A DNA stretch of 64,000 bases from an uncultured bacterium (GTDB taxonomy: Bacteria > Bipolaricaulota > Bipolaricaulia > UBA7950 > UBA9294), in assembly GCA_903857865.1 (NCBI GenBank), contig CAIOGO010000006.1, positions 91,825 through 155,824 of the forward strand, read 5' to 3'. Under the pieces are notes generated by a model. It ran no database searches. It had not been told where the DNA came from and saw only the letters and a list, made by a program, of their open reading frames with translations. The first letter of the stretch is position 1, and every line of letters starts with the position of its first letter. The position numbers were made by a program, and so were the translations under genes. This document shows positions 32,907 through 41,350 of this stretch, piece after piece.

Positions 32907-34137
32907 AGTGCCTCCTTCTAGCGATTTCGGTGCAACTTGGACGCGCCGTTTTGCGTCGCTCTGACGGCTCGCCCGGCTGACTACAGAACCTTTTCGGACT
33001 GAAGACCTCGGCAATCTTCGTTTCGCCGTCGACGATGGACCGCGCGACGAGGCGTGCGCTCGCTGCCCCCAATGCGAAACCCTTGTCGCCAAACCCGCAC
33101 GCAGCGACGAGTCCCCGCGGCTCGGAGACCTCCCCTAGAACGGGCAGCAGATCGAGGCTGTAGGGTCGCACCCCGCAGAACATTCGAATCATCGACGTGC
33201 GGGACAGGACCGGGATGAATCGTTGCGCCCGTCGCACAATCCCAATGGCGGCTTCCAGCGCGCCCGTGTCGAGGCCGACATCACCACGCACCCCCGACCG
33301 ACCGATCAGGCAATTGCCGCTCCTCGTCTGCGAGAAGACGAGATGGATGTTGTAGCGCGCACTCAGATCGTCTCGCCGTGGCTCTGTCGGGCTCCCTTCA
33401 GTGCACTCCCCCTTGACCCGAACCCCCAAGGATGGAAGACACTCCGTAACGACCACGACACCGCGATCCCTCACGATCGGAATGCTGGCACCCGCCATGG
33501 CGGCGATCCGATCCGCCTCCGGCCCCGCCGCGTCGACCAAGACGTCACAATCCAAAGTGCCGGTCGCCGTCGCAACCCCGGCCACCGCGCCCTGGCTGAC
33601 CCTCACGCCCGTGATCTCCGTGTGACGGTAGAATCGCGCTCCGAGTGCTTCGGCGGCCCGAGCGAGAGATCGACAGAGGAGGAACGGATTGAGTCGGGCG
33701 CTCGAGTGGCAATGGACGGCACCCGCCAAGTCGGGAGCGATGGAGCGGTCCAACTCGCCCAACCGCCGTGGAGGAATGAACTCGACATCCAACCCGGCCT
33801 GGCGTTGGACCTGAACCCGTTGCTGGGCCCATGGTACCTTGTCCTCATCTTCGATAAGCATGAGGCTGGAAGACGCCTCGAATTCGAAGTCCTCCCCAAG
33901 AGACTGACTCCATTCCTCATAGAGCGAACGGGACGCCATCGCAAGATCCCACGTGGGACCAGGCATTCGATTGTGCAGGGACAGATTCCCCATCGTGGCT
34001 CCCGATGTCCCAGAAGCTGCGTCGCCACGGTCGACGAGACCCACATCGACGCCTTCTCGCGCGAGGAAGAGCGCAATCGCCGTCCCTACAACGCCAGCGC
34101 CGACCACGATCACATCATGCCCGTGCGACCGATTCAT
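32893..34137 (-). CDS. D-amino-acid-oxidase (DAO) family flavoprotein
   Basis: A 414-residue FAD-dependent oxidase/dehydrogenase: VIVVGAGVVGTAIALFLARE at the N-terminus, then DAASGTSGATMGNLSLHNR, GTLDCDVLVDAAGPEADRI and the C-terminal GLVAACGFGDKGFALGAASA. It resembles glycine-oxidase or hydroxyproline-dehydrogenase beta-type subunits. The operon also holds HcnA/HcnB-like subunits, so this or the DAO at 35106 may be the catalytic beta subunit of that complex. ATG 34137 is chosen; a GTG 18 bases upstream is possible. The 3' end overlaps the NicX-like gene by 14 bases. Confidence 0.82.
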   Translation of the reverse strand: MNRSHGHDVIVVGAGVVGTAIALFLAREGVDVGLVDRGDAASGTSGATMGNLSLHNRMPGPTWDLAMASRSLYEEWSQSLGEDFEFEASSSLMLIEDEDKVPWAQQRVQVQRQAGLDVEFIPPRRLGELDRSIAPDLAGAVHCHSSARLNPFLLCRSLARAAEALGARFYRHTEITGVRVSQGAVAGVATATGTLDCDVLVDAAGPEADRIAAMAGASIPIVRDRGVVVVTECLPSLGVRVKGECTEGSPTEPRRDDLSARYNIHLVFSQTRSGNCLIGRSGVRGDVGLDTGALEAAIGIVRRAQRFIPVLSRTSMIRMFCGVRPYSLDLLPVLGEVSEPRGLVAACGFGDKGFALGAASARLVARSIVDGETKIAEVFSPKRFCSQPGEPSERRKTARPSCTEIARRRHYGKE

Positions 34138-34158
34138 CGACCCGATCTCCCTCACTAT

Positions 34159-35109
34159 CTAGAAGCCCTTCTCGCGATCTACAACTCCGTGCATCGTGGC
34201 ACCACGCTGCCATCGATCCAGGTTGTCGAGGAAGAACGCGACCATCTCATCGGGAACACTGGGACCCGCATGATGAGGAGTGATGATGACGTTCTCCATT
34301 TCCCACAGCGGACTATCCGGCGCAAGAGGCTCTTGCTCGAAGACGTCAAGAACCGCGCCCCCGATCACGCCACGTTGGAGCGCATCAATCAGATCCGCTT
34401 CCCGAACGACTCCGCCCCGTGCCGTGTTGATCAGTATGCTGTCAGCTCGCATCGCTTCGAACACCCCGAGGTCGAACAACCCTTCGGTCTGCGAAGTCAG
34501 CGGTAGGCTAATCGAGATGAACCTCGGGCGGGACACGAACTCCAACAGCTGCTGGAAGCCGTAGCACGTTTCGATCGCCGGGTCGTCCCTAGGAATCAGG
34601 TCGAATCCGATCACGTGCATGTCGAATGCGCGCGCCTTCCTGGCTATGGCGCCTCCGATAGCGCCCACCCCCGCGACTCCGAGCGTCTCGCCATACAACC
34701 ACGAACAATCCAACGGTTCCCACCGTTTGGCTTGTTGGTGCCCGACCACATCCCTCATCCGCTGCGTCCTGGCGAGCATATAGCCCAACACATATTCGGA
34801 AATCTTCTCACCAAATCCAGTATTGACTCGCGTGAAAGCGATCGAGTCGGGAATCCTCATATCCTTCGCGAATCGCTCGACTCCAGCCCCCATCGCTTGG
34901 ATCCACCGCACACGAGTCGCAAGCTGAACGTAGCGAGTCGGAAACTTGGTCGACACGAAAAGCACGTCGGCATCCTTGATCGAACGCGCCACGTCCGCCT
35001 CCGACTCGCAGACGAGCAGCCTCAGCTCGGGGGCCCGCTTGGTCAGCAAGTCCACATACGCAGCCGTTCTATCAGGATTGTAGATCAGTACGTTCACACG
35101 GGGACTCAA
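34159..35109 (-). CDS. D-2-hydroxyacid dehydrogenase (NAD-dependent)
   Basis: A 316-residue enzyme reducing a 2-oxoacid to a D-2-hydroxyacid or the reverse. It has the NAD motif GVAGVGAIGGAIARKARAFD, and the catalytic Arg/Glu/His are seen in NTARGGVVREADL, EQEPL and TPHHAGPS. The start is probably TTG at 35109: its TTG overlaps the preceding TGA stop as TTGA and has GGGGGAG just upstream. In the operon it may act on the oxoacid produced by the DAO or lyase steps. Confidence 0.83.
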   Translation of the reverse strand: MSPRVNVLIYNPDRTAAYVDLLTKRAPELRLLVCESEADVARSIKDADVLFVSTKFPTRYVQLATRVRWIQAMGAGVERFAKDMRIPDSIAFTRVNTGFGEKISEYVLGYMLARTQRMRDVVGHQQAKRWEPLDCSWLYGETLGVAGVGAIGGAIARKARAFDMHVIGFDLIPRDDPAIETCYGFQQLLEFVSRPRFISISLPLTSQTEGLFDLGVFEAMRADSILINTARGGVVREADLIDALQRGVIGGAVLDVFEQEPLAPDSPLWEMENVIITPHHAGPSVPDEMVAFFLDNLDRWQRGATMHGVVDREKGF

Positions 35110-36245
35110 CTCACTCCCCCTCCTTGCTCTCTTCCCCCGCCTGCATACCGCTGAGGAGAGAACGCAGCCAACGACATCCCAGGTTCGTCGCCGCTCATCA
35201 CTTCAGCCATGAGCTTCCCGATGTACGGACCAGCGACGTACCCTCCGAAACAGCTACTCGCCAGAAAAACGTTGCCATGCCCGGGGATCGGCCCGAGGAT
35301 GGGCAACTGGTCTTCCGTCCTCCCATCGAAGCCCGCCCACGTGCGAACCGCCTCGACATCAGCGAGCGCAGGGACCACACGAACGGCTGCCATGGCGTTC
35401 CCAACGACGCTCGCATAGCGGGGCAGTTTGATGTCCTTGTCCAGGTCCCCGTCCCCCGGCCATCCGCCTCCGATCAGGACGCTCCCGCATTCGACCTGCT
35501 TGAGAGTCAGGTTCCCCGACGCATGGGTGATCATGTGTTGGATGAGACGTGGCAATCGTGGCGTGACAATCATCTGGTTGATGCGCATGTTGATCGGAAG
35601 TGAGACTCCGAGCCAGCCTGCGACTTGCTTCGTCCAGATGCCCGCCGCAATGAGGATCTTGCGGCAGCGGTACTCGTCCCCGGTCGTTCGCACCGTGATG
35701 TCTTGGTCCTTGTGAAGCTCCACGCCGACAACCGGAGTGTGAGCAACAATCCGGACGCCTCGCGCAGCTCCCGCCCCGGCAATCTGTTGCGTAGCGACAC
35801 GAGCGTCCGCATATGAATCCCAGGCGCAGTAGTTGACCGACTTCAGCTCTCGCGAGAGGTACGGCGCCATTTCCCTCGCTTCGTCCACCGACAGTCTGCG
35901 AACGCCGATCCCGTAGCGATTCCGCTCCTGGAGGTCGCGTTCCAGAAACTGCGCCTCCTGGTCAGTCTCTGCAACCCGGAAGCCTCCGGACTGCGTGAAA
36001 CCAAGCCCACCGATCTCAGTCTCAAGCTCCCTCCAAGTCACAATGCCCCCCTTGCAGAGGGGAATGATGGGGTAGGGCTTGTTCTGCAGGGAGAGGCTCC
36101 CGGCGTTCCTGCCGGAAGCCTCATCCCCGACTGCCTTGCGATCGATGAGGACAACATCATGACCAAGCTCGTTCAGGTAGAACGCGGCGGAGACTCCCAT
36201 GATTCCCGCCCCCACGACAACGCATTCCACTTCTGTTCGATGCAT
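35106..36245 (-). CDS. D-amino-acid-oxidase (DAO) family flavoprotein
   Basis: A 379-residue FAD protein distinct from its neighbour at 32893. N-terminal CVVVGAGIMGVSAAFYLNEL, then GDEASGRNAGSLSLQNKP, VEAVRTWAGFDGRTEDQLPI and the C-terminal FLASSCFGGYVAGPYIGKLM. It resembles sarcosine-oxidase/hydroxyproline-dehydrogenase type beta subunits. Likely oxidises the C-N bond of an amino or imino acid. The start is ATG 36245; a TTG at 36251 has better spacing to an AGGAGG. It overlaps the next gene by four bases. Confidence 0.82.
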   Translation of the reverse strand: MHRTEVECVVVGAGIMGVSAAFYLNELGHDVVLIDRKAVGDEASGRNAGSLSLQNKPYPIIPLCKGGIVTWRELETEIGGLGFTQSGGFRVAETDQEAQFLERDLQERNRYGIGVRRLSVDEAREMAPYLSRELKSVNYCAWDSYADARVATQQIAGAGAARGVRIVAHTPVVGVELHKDQDITVRTTGDEYRCRKILIAAGIWTKQVAGWLGVSLPINMRINQMIVTPRLPRLIQHMITHASGNLTLKQVECGSVLIGGGWPGDGDLDKDIKLPRYASVVGNAMAAVRVVPALADVEAVRTWAGFDGRTEDQLPILGPIPGHGNVFLASSCFGGYVAGPYIGKLMAEVMSGDEPGMSLAAFSPQRYAGGGREQGGGVS

Positions 36246-36317
36246 ACTCAAGCTGCTTTCCTCCTGGTCTCGCGGGGTCGGCCCCTCTCGACGTGCCCCA
36301 GAGAACGCCAGCACGCC

Positions 36318-37220
36318 CTACAGAACGCCGATCGACTGCAGGACAGAACGCAGCCGCTCCTGGTCTTCGGCGGAGAGCGGTTGGATCGGACTTCGTGGGT
36401 ATCCACCCGGGCGCCCGACGAGGTTCATCGCTGCTTTCAGGGCGGACGGGAACGTGCCAAGACCGTGCACAGCGTGGTCGAGCTGGACCAGTCGGTATTG
36501 CAGCTTCCTTGCAGCCTCGACGTTGCCCGATGCACTTAGCCGATACAGATCAATGGCTGCTCTCCCGAGAATCTGAGTCTCCACACTGCTCACGAAGCCG
36601 TCCGTTCCCATGACAACGCAGGGGAACCCCCGCGTTACTGAGTGCCCTGCGAAGACGCGGATCTTGTCTGCGCACAGTCGCACCGTTTCTACGACATCGT
36701 CGAAACTGCCGGAACTCTGCTTGACAGCAACGACGTTGTCGATCGAGCAGAGCTTCTCCAGCAACGCGGGGGACGTCGTCACTCCAACTCGCTTGGGAAT
36801 GTTATAGATGAGGATCGGTATGTCGGCCTCCCGAGAGACTCTGCGGTAGTGCTCAATGATTTCGCTCTCGTTCGGGAGGATGTAGAAGGGAGGTGTCACC
36901 ATCACTCCGTCTGCACCCGCCGCCTTCGCCTTCTTGCTCAACTCGACGACCTTGTCTGTGAGCATGGCCAGCGTGCCGGCAATGACGGGCACCCGCCCGC
37001 CGGCCACATCCACCGCCGTTCGATGAAGACGCGTTCGTTCCTCGTCGGACAACGCCCAGAACTCCCCCGTGCATCCGGTAACAACGAGCCCGTCTATCCC
37101 CTCAGAGATCAGCAACTCAATGTTCTTCTTGAACGCCGCTTCGTCAATCGCTCCGTCCTTCTTGAACGGCGTGACGATCGCGGTGAAGTTGCCCTGCCAG
37201 GTGACGTCATTGCGATTCAT
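36318..37220 (-). CDS. DapA-family aldolase/lyase
   Basis: A 300-residue class I aldolase of the dihydrodipicolinate synthase family. It has TAIVTPFKKDGAIDE, GLVVTGCTGEFWALSDEERT, the YNIPKRVGVTTSPALLEKL tyrosine and the Schiff-base lysine in VVAVKQSSGSFDDV. This family includes DHDPS, N-acetylneuraminate lyase and pyrroline-4-hydroxy-2-carboxylate deaminase of hydroxyproline catabolism; the last fits the operon's flavoenzymes but is not shown. GCTGE instead of GTTGE makes true DHDPS less likely. Confidence 0.82.
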   Translation of the reverse strand: MNRNDVTWQGNFTAIVTPFKKDGAIDEAAFKKNIELLISEGIDGLVVTGCTGEFWALSDEERTRLHRTAVDVAGGRVPVIAGTLAMLTDKVVELSKKAKAAGADGVMVTPPFYILPNESEIIEHYRRVSREADIPILIYNIPKRVGVTTSPALLEKLCSIDNVVAVKQSSGSFDDVVETVRLCADKIRVFAGHSVTRGFPCVVMGTDGFVSSVETQILGRAAIDLYRLSASGNVEAARKLQYRLVQLDHAVHGLGTFPSALKAAMNLVGRPGGYPRSPIQPLSAEDQERLRSVLQSIGVL

Positions 37221-37240
37221 GAACTACCTCCGTGGTCTGG

Positions 37241-38275
37241 TTACATCGGCTTCTCGACGAATGCCGCTCCTCCGAGCTCCTTCGTGTCGGCGAAGATGTA
37301 GGCAAGATGGTCCCCTTCAGAGACCGCATGCGATCCGTGCACACCGCCCGTGAAGGACCAGCAGTACCCATTGATCGGCATCTTGACGTCCTGGATGACG
37401 TCTCCGTAGACATCGACGATCTCGACGGCCGTCTCGCCCTTGCGGATCAGTTCGCCGGGCTTCCTGCGGACGCACATCAAGCCGCCTCTCTGTGCGATCA
37501 GCCAGCCGTAGAATGTCAGATCCCCCTTAACCACGGTCTCGGTTTGCTTCTCCAGCGCTCCCTCAAGCATCCCCAGCTCTTTCATGACGTTGCGGATGCC
37601 CCGCGCGCCGATTCTGTTGACCTCGTCCCACATGTAGATGTTCCCGGGGAGTTCGTGCGTGATGGATGGCTTCCCGTTCTGGGAGCACACGTCCCGTATG
37701 CTGGTCGCCTGTTTGCGGGGCCAGTTGATCGTGGTCAATCCAAACGCTTTCGCCATGCGAACAACGTCCTTCTTGACCCGATCGTCCGGACACATCTCCA
37801 GATCCGTGAGAACGAAACCAATGGACGGCAGCGGATTCGCGTGGACGTCGATCACGTAGTCCGCCTTCTCCAACGCCGCGTTGATGCAGATTGCCATTCG
37901 TTGGGTGATGTTCGCCGTTGCCTTATCCACCGCCGGCAAGTACCAGGGACCCGAGAGGTTCTTCCCGTCGATCGGGGTCGTGTAGACGCCGATCCTGAAC
38001 GCCAACGGGTTCCCGCCGGGCACTGCGAGGAGTGCACCACGCAGCTTCTTCGGATCCATCGTCTTGACCAGTTCGTGAATGGCTCCGATTCCACTGATCT
38101 CCGTGCCGTGGATCGCTGCAATGACGGTGAGAACGGGGCCGTCCTCAGCTCCATTCACGATGATGACGGGGACGTGTGCTCGCGACCCGTCCGCTAGTTC
38201 CACCGACCCCAACGAACCTTTCGCTATCTCACCAGGTTTTGCCTTCGCGTCGCCAACCGCCAGTACGCTTCTCAT
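37241..38275 (-). CDS. Succinylglutamate desuccinylase/aspartoacylase family deacylase
   Basis: A 344-residue zinc carboxypeptidase-like deacylase (AstE/ASPA superfamily). AAIHGTEISGIGAIHELV carries the H-x2-E metal pair. NPLAFRIGVYTTPIDGKNLS is followed by VIDVHANPLPS with the third ligand, then KPSITHELPGN. The C-terminal beta domain GLMCVRRKPGELIRKGE is typical of bacterial members. It would remove an acyl group from an N-acyl amino acid or hydrolyse an amide. It overlaps the enolase-family gene by four bases. Confidence 0.82.
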   Translation of the reverse strand: MRSVLAVGDAKAKPGEIAKGSLGSVELADGSRAHVPVIIVNGAEDGPVLTVIAAIHGTEISGIGAIHELVKTMDPKKLRGALLAVPGGNPLAFRIGVYTTPIDGKNLSGPWYLPAVDKATANITQRMAICINAALEKADYVIDVHANPLPSIGFVLTDLEMCPDDRVKKDVVRMAKAFGLTTINWPRKQATSIRDVCSQNGKPSITHELPGNIYMWDEVNRIGARGIRNVMKELGMLEGALEKQTETVVKGDLTFYGWLIAQRGGLMCVRRKPGELIRKGETAVEIVDVYGDVIQDVKMPINGYCWSFTGGVHGSHAVSEGDHLAYIFADTKELGGAAFVEKPM

Positions 38276-39501
38276 TTCCTTGACCTCCGTCGATTGCCAG
38301 TCCCGCGCGTTCCTGCATCGCCCTGCATTCCATCTCTGGTGTTCATGCGTTCTCGGACTCCCCCACCTCCTTGCGTCCCCGTCTCAGAACGAATTCGGTA
38401 CTTGCTCATCGTGCTCGGATCCAGTTCCACTCCCAACCCTTTGCCGGGCGGGACTCTCACGACACCATCTACGACGTCAATGGGTGACGTAGTGACCTTC
38501 CTGCGAAGCGGAGTCTGCAGGGTGCAGAACTCCACATACGGGATGTCCGGCATGCACGAGACCAGATGCATGGTCGCACTCAACAAGATGTCGCTGCTCC
38601 AGCAGTGCGGGATGCATGTGACCCCGTACGTTCGCGCCATGTCGACGATCTTCTTCACTTCGGTAATTCCGCCCGCACGCGCAATGTCCGGCTGGATGAT
38701 GTCGACCCGTCCACGCTCCATCAGCTGGCGAAATCCGTGGCACGTCGTCTCCTTCTCCCCCGTCGCGATGGCCACGTTCGAGCGCTCTGCGAGCCGCGCG
38801 TAACCGTCCAAGTTGTCCGGACTGAGAGGCTCCTCGAGGAAGTACACTCCTAGAGGCTCGAGGGCACGGGCAAACCGCATCGCCATCCGCACATCTGCGC
38901 CAAATCCAACATCGACCATGATGTCGATGCCTTCTCCGGCCTCCTTGCGCGCGGCTTCCACAAGCTCCACGCACCCCATCAGATCGACACCGAGCGGCCC
39001 CCAACCGAGCTTGATCGCCGGGAACCCGGCGTCGAGACACTGGCGAACGTCGACACGAACGCCCTCCGCCGTGTCCGCGAGCAGAATGCTCGCATAGGCC
39101 CTCACGGACTTGTCGGCGTCCCCACCAAGCAGTTGGGCCACCGACATTCCGGCCACCTTGCCCGCGATGTCCCAGAGAGCGATGTCAATCCCACTGATCG
39201 CATGAATCGCAACGCCACGACGTCCATAGACGGCCGAAAGCCGATACATGTCGTTCCATAGAACTTCTCGCTGCAGGGGGTCGCGTCCAAGGACGATCTC
39301 TCTTAGCCCTCGGCTCGACACGTGAGACAGCGGGGCTTGAATCACTGCTTGCGCAATGAGCGGAGACGTGTGCACTTCCCCGATCCCTACGATCCCCTCG
39401 TCTGTCACCACCTCGACGACCAATAGGTCCTGGATCCCATCCGCAATCGGCTTCACGTCCGGCTGCCGGAGCATCGTTGTCCGTACATCCACAATCTTCA
39501 A
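38272..39501 (-). CDS. Mandelate racemase/muconate lactonizing-type enolase-superfamily enzyme, KxG variant
   Basis: A 409-residue enzyme with capping and barrel domains. The base on strand 2 is FPAIKLGWG, with Gly where KxK enzymes have a second Lys. Metal ligands are in IMVDVGFGAD, YFLEEPLSPDN and IATGEKETT; the His-Asp dyad is in IIQPDIARAGG and IPHCWSS. This points to an acid-sugar or hydroxyacid dehydratase or an epimerase. The C-terminal ~35 residues are Arg/Gly-rich and low complexity, unusual for the family. Confidence 0.82.
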   Translation of the reverse strand: MKIVDVRTTMLRQPDVKPIADGIQDLLVVEVVTDEGIVGIGEVHTSPLIAQAVIQAPLSHVSSRGLREIVLGRDPLQREVLWNDMYRLSAVYGRRGVAIHAISGIDIALWDIAGKVAGMSVAQLLGGDADKSVRAYASILLADTAEGVRVDVRQCLDAGFPAIKLGWGPLGVDLMGCVELVEAARKEAGEGIDIMVDVGFGADVRMAMRFARALEPLGVYFLEEPLSPDNLDGYARLAERSNVAIATGEKETTCHGFRQLMERGRVDIIQPDIARAGGITEVKKIVDMARTYGVTCIPHCWSSDILLSATMHLVSCMPDIPYVEFCTLQTPLRRKVTTSPIDVVDGVVRVPPGKGLGVELDPSTMSKYRIRSETGTQGGGGVRERMNTRDGMQGDAGTRGTGNRRRSRK

Positions 39502-39508
39502 CGGTCGA

Positions 39509-40294
39509 TCACCTTCTCATCTCGTCGTTCTCAGCGCGACCGCGAGATCCGGTCGAGAAGCCAGCCGCCAGTACGGCCGCTTCCGTGGCCTTCAGAAGCG
39601 TCACCACCGGGTCTAGCACCGGAACATCCACCGTCTCGGCAATCGGAGCCAGCAGGCCACCCCATAGTGTGCAAGCGAAAAAGAGCACTTCGGCACGATC
39701 CTCCGCAACGGCTCGATACGCTTCCTTTACTCCGTTACCGAGAATCGAGTCCCTGTACCGCGCCAGAATCTCTTCCCTCAGCTCTTCCAGGGCACCCGTT
39801 CTCACGCAGCGCTCTACGAACGCGGAATCCGGCTTCCGCACGTCGACAAGGCGAAATGCAACTTGGGATTCGGCCATCCCATATAGGCGCACCGTATGCT
39901 CATGCCATACCAGCGGGCGCTTTCGGCGGCCCCCCTCGGCCGGGCACAGCACGCCGAGGCGTCGCCCCAGGAGACCCGAGATGTGGAGAGCCGCTCCAAA
40001 TGGACCTACGACAGGTATCCTGGCCGCGTTGACTGCCGCCCGCAGCCCTGGTTCTGAAGCGCACCCGAGCATGACAGCATCAAATCCGCCCTCTTCCGCC
40101 TCCCTCACGGCCCGAAGGAGCGCGCCGTAGTACTCCTCCGGCCGCTCCGACAAGAACGGGCTTCGCCCCAGTCCGTCTCCTTCCAGATGACGCACCTGGA
40201 GCCGTGTACCTGGCGAAGCGGCTCGCTCCAACAGATCCATGAACCGCTGATCCCACAGCCCAAGGCCGGAGAAATCCACATAAAGCAGGTTCAT
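39509..40294 (-). CDS. Asp/Glu/hydantoin racemase family protein
   Basis: A 261-residue two-cysteine racemase. The first Cys is in AVMLGCASEPGLRAA and the second in EVLFFACTLWGGLL. The fold and length fit hydantoin racemase, arylmalonate decarboxylase and maleate isomerase relatives, so the reaction could be racemisation or decarboxylation. The gene sits between the enolase-family gene (gap of seven bases) and the ABC ATPase gene, which it overlaps by four bases. Confidence 0.78.
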   Translation of the reverse strand: MNLLYVDFSGLGLWDQRFMDLLERAASPGTRLQVRHLEGDGLGRSPFLSERPEEYYGALLRAVREAEEGGFDAVMLGCASEPGLRAAVNAARIPVVGPFGAALHISGLLGRRLGVLCPAEGGRRKRPLVWHEHTVRLYGMAESQVAFRLVDVRKPDSAFVERCVRTGALEELREEILARYRDSILGNGVKEAYRAVAEDRAEVLFFACTLWGGLLAPIAETVDVPVLDPVVTLLKATEAAVLAAGFSTGSRGRAENDEMRR

Positions 40295-41349
40295 CGTTCC
40301 CCCCTCGTTGATCCCGCCTTGCCCCCATCGGCTATGCCGGCCGCTCCAGCCTGGAAGCAGGCGACCCTATGGCCGTTCTCGACCTCAATCATGTCTGGCA
40401 CCGAGACCCGACACTCCTCGACGCACACAGCGCAACGAGCCTCGAATACGCAACCACTAGGGGGCCGCCGAAGGTCCGGGACAACCCCTGGGATGTAGTG
40501 CAACTCATCGTCGTCTTCGCCGGTGAAACTCGAACGCAGCAACCCCTGCGTGTAGGGGTGCAGGGTATGCTCGATGAGGTCCTCGGTCGTCCCAAACTCG
40601 ACCATGCGCCCGCCGTACATGACTCCCATGTAGTCAGAGGTTTCTGCAATCACACCCAGGTCATGCGTGATCAGCAGCGCCGTCGATCCGACTTCGTAGA
40701 CCAGATGCTTGAACAACTCCAGCACCTGAGCCTGGACGGTGACGTCGAGGCCTGTCGTCGGCTCATCGGCAATGAAGAGCTTCGGCGAACAGGCAAGCCC
40801 CATCGCGATCATGACGCGTTGACACATCCCCGTGCTCAACTCAAACGGATAGCTTCGCAGCCTCTTCTTGGCGCCGCCCATTCTCACCGCCTCCAACAGC
40901 GCAAGACTCCGCTTTCGCGCTTCCTTGCGACCCAAGTGCTCGTGCCGGTGAAGGAGGAAGTACAGCTGCTCCTCCACCGTGAACAGCGGATTCAAAGCGG
41001 CGCGCGGGTTCTGGAAGATCATGCCGATTCTCTTCCCGCGAATGGCGTCCATCTCGGAAGGTGTCTTTCGGACCAAATCCTCTCCGCCAAATAGGATGCG
41101 GCCGCTGAGCACTTCTGCAGTACTCGGCAGCAACTGCATGACGGCCTTAGCCGTCACCGACTTGCCGCATCCCGTCTCTCCCGCCAGGCCCGTGATCTTG
41201 CCCTCGCGGAGATCCAAGTCGATTCCCGAAAGCGCGTGAACCGTACCGACGTACGTGTGGAACACGACCCGCAAGTCCGCGATGTGCAGCACGACTCCCT
41301 GCGGCGTTTCCAGAGGTCCTGCCCCCTTCCGGGTTGTCTCCTTTTCCAC
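40291..41349 (-). CDS. Dpp/Opp-type ABC transporter ATP-binding protein (DppD-like)
   Basis: A 352-residue ATPase: Walker A GLAGETGCGKSVTAKAVMQL, Q-loop MIFQNPRAALNPLF, signature ELSTGMCQRVMIAMGLACSP, Walker B LFIADEPTTGLDV and H-loop LLITHDLG. It has the oligopeptide-type C-terminal extension with cysteines (CVFEARCAVCVEEC). The signature STGMC deviates from the usual SGGM. GTG 41349 is the best start, with GGAGG seven bases ahead and the permease stop immediately upstream. Confidence 0.88.
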   Translation of the reverse strand: MEKETTRKGAGPLETPQGVVLHIADLRVVFHTYVGTVHALSGIDLDLREGKITGLAGETGCGKSVTAKAVMQLLPSTAEVLSGRILFGGEDLVRKTPSEMDAIRGKRIGMIFQNPRAALNPLFTVEEQLYFLLHRHEHLGRKEARKRSLALLEAVRMGGAKKRLRSYPFELSTGMCQRVMIAMGLACSPKLFIADEPTTGLDVTVQAQVLELFKHLVYEVGSTALLITHDLGVIAETSDYMGVMYGGRMVEFGTTEDLIEHTLHPYTQGLLRSSFTGEDDDELHYIPGVVPDLRRPPSGCVFEARCAVCVEECRVSVPDMIEVENGHRVACFQAGAAGIADGGKAGSTRGER

Positions 41350-41350
41350 G

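Noticed and set aside
36318-37220. Calling the DapA-family gene a lysine-biosynthesis DHDPS
   Set aside because: GCTGE replaces GTTGE, no dapB or lysA is nearby, and the context is catabolic; only the family can be stated.
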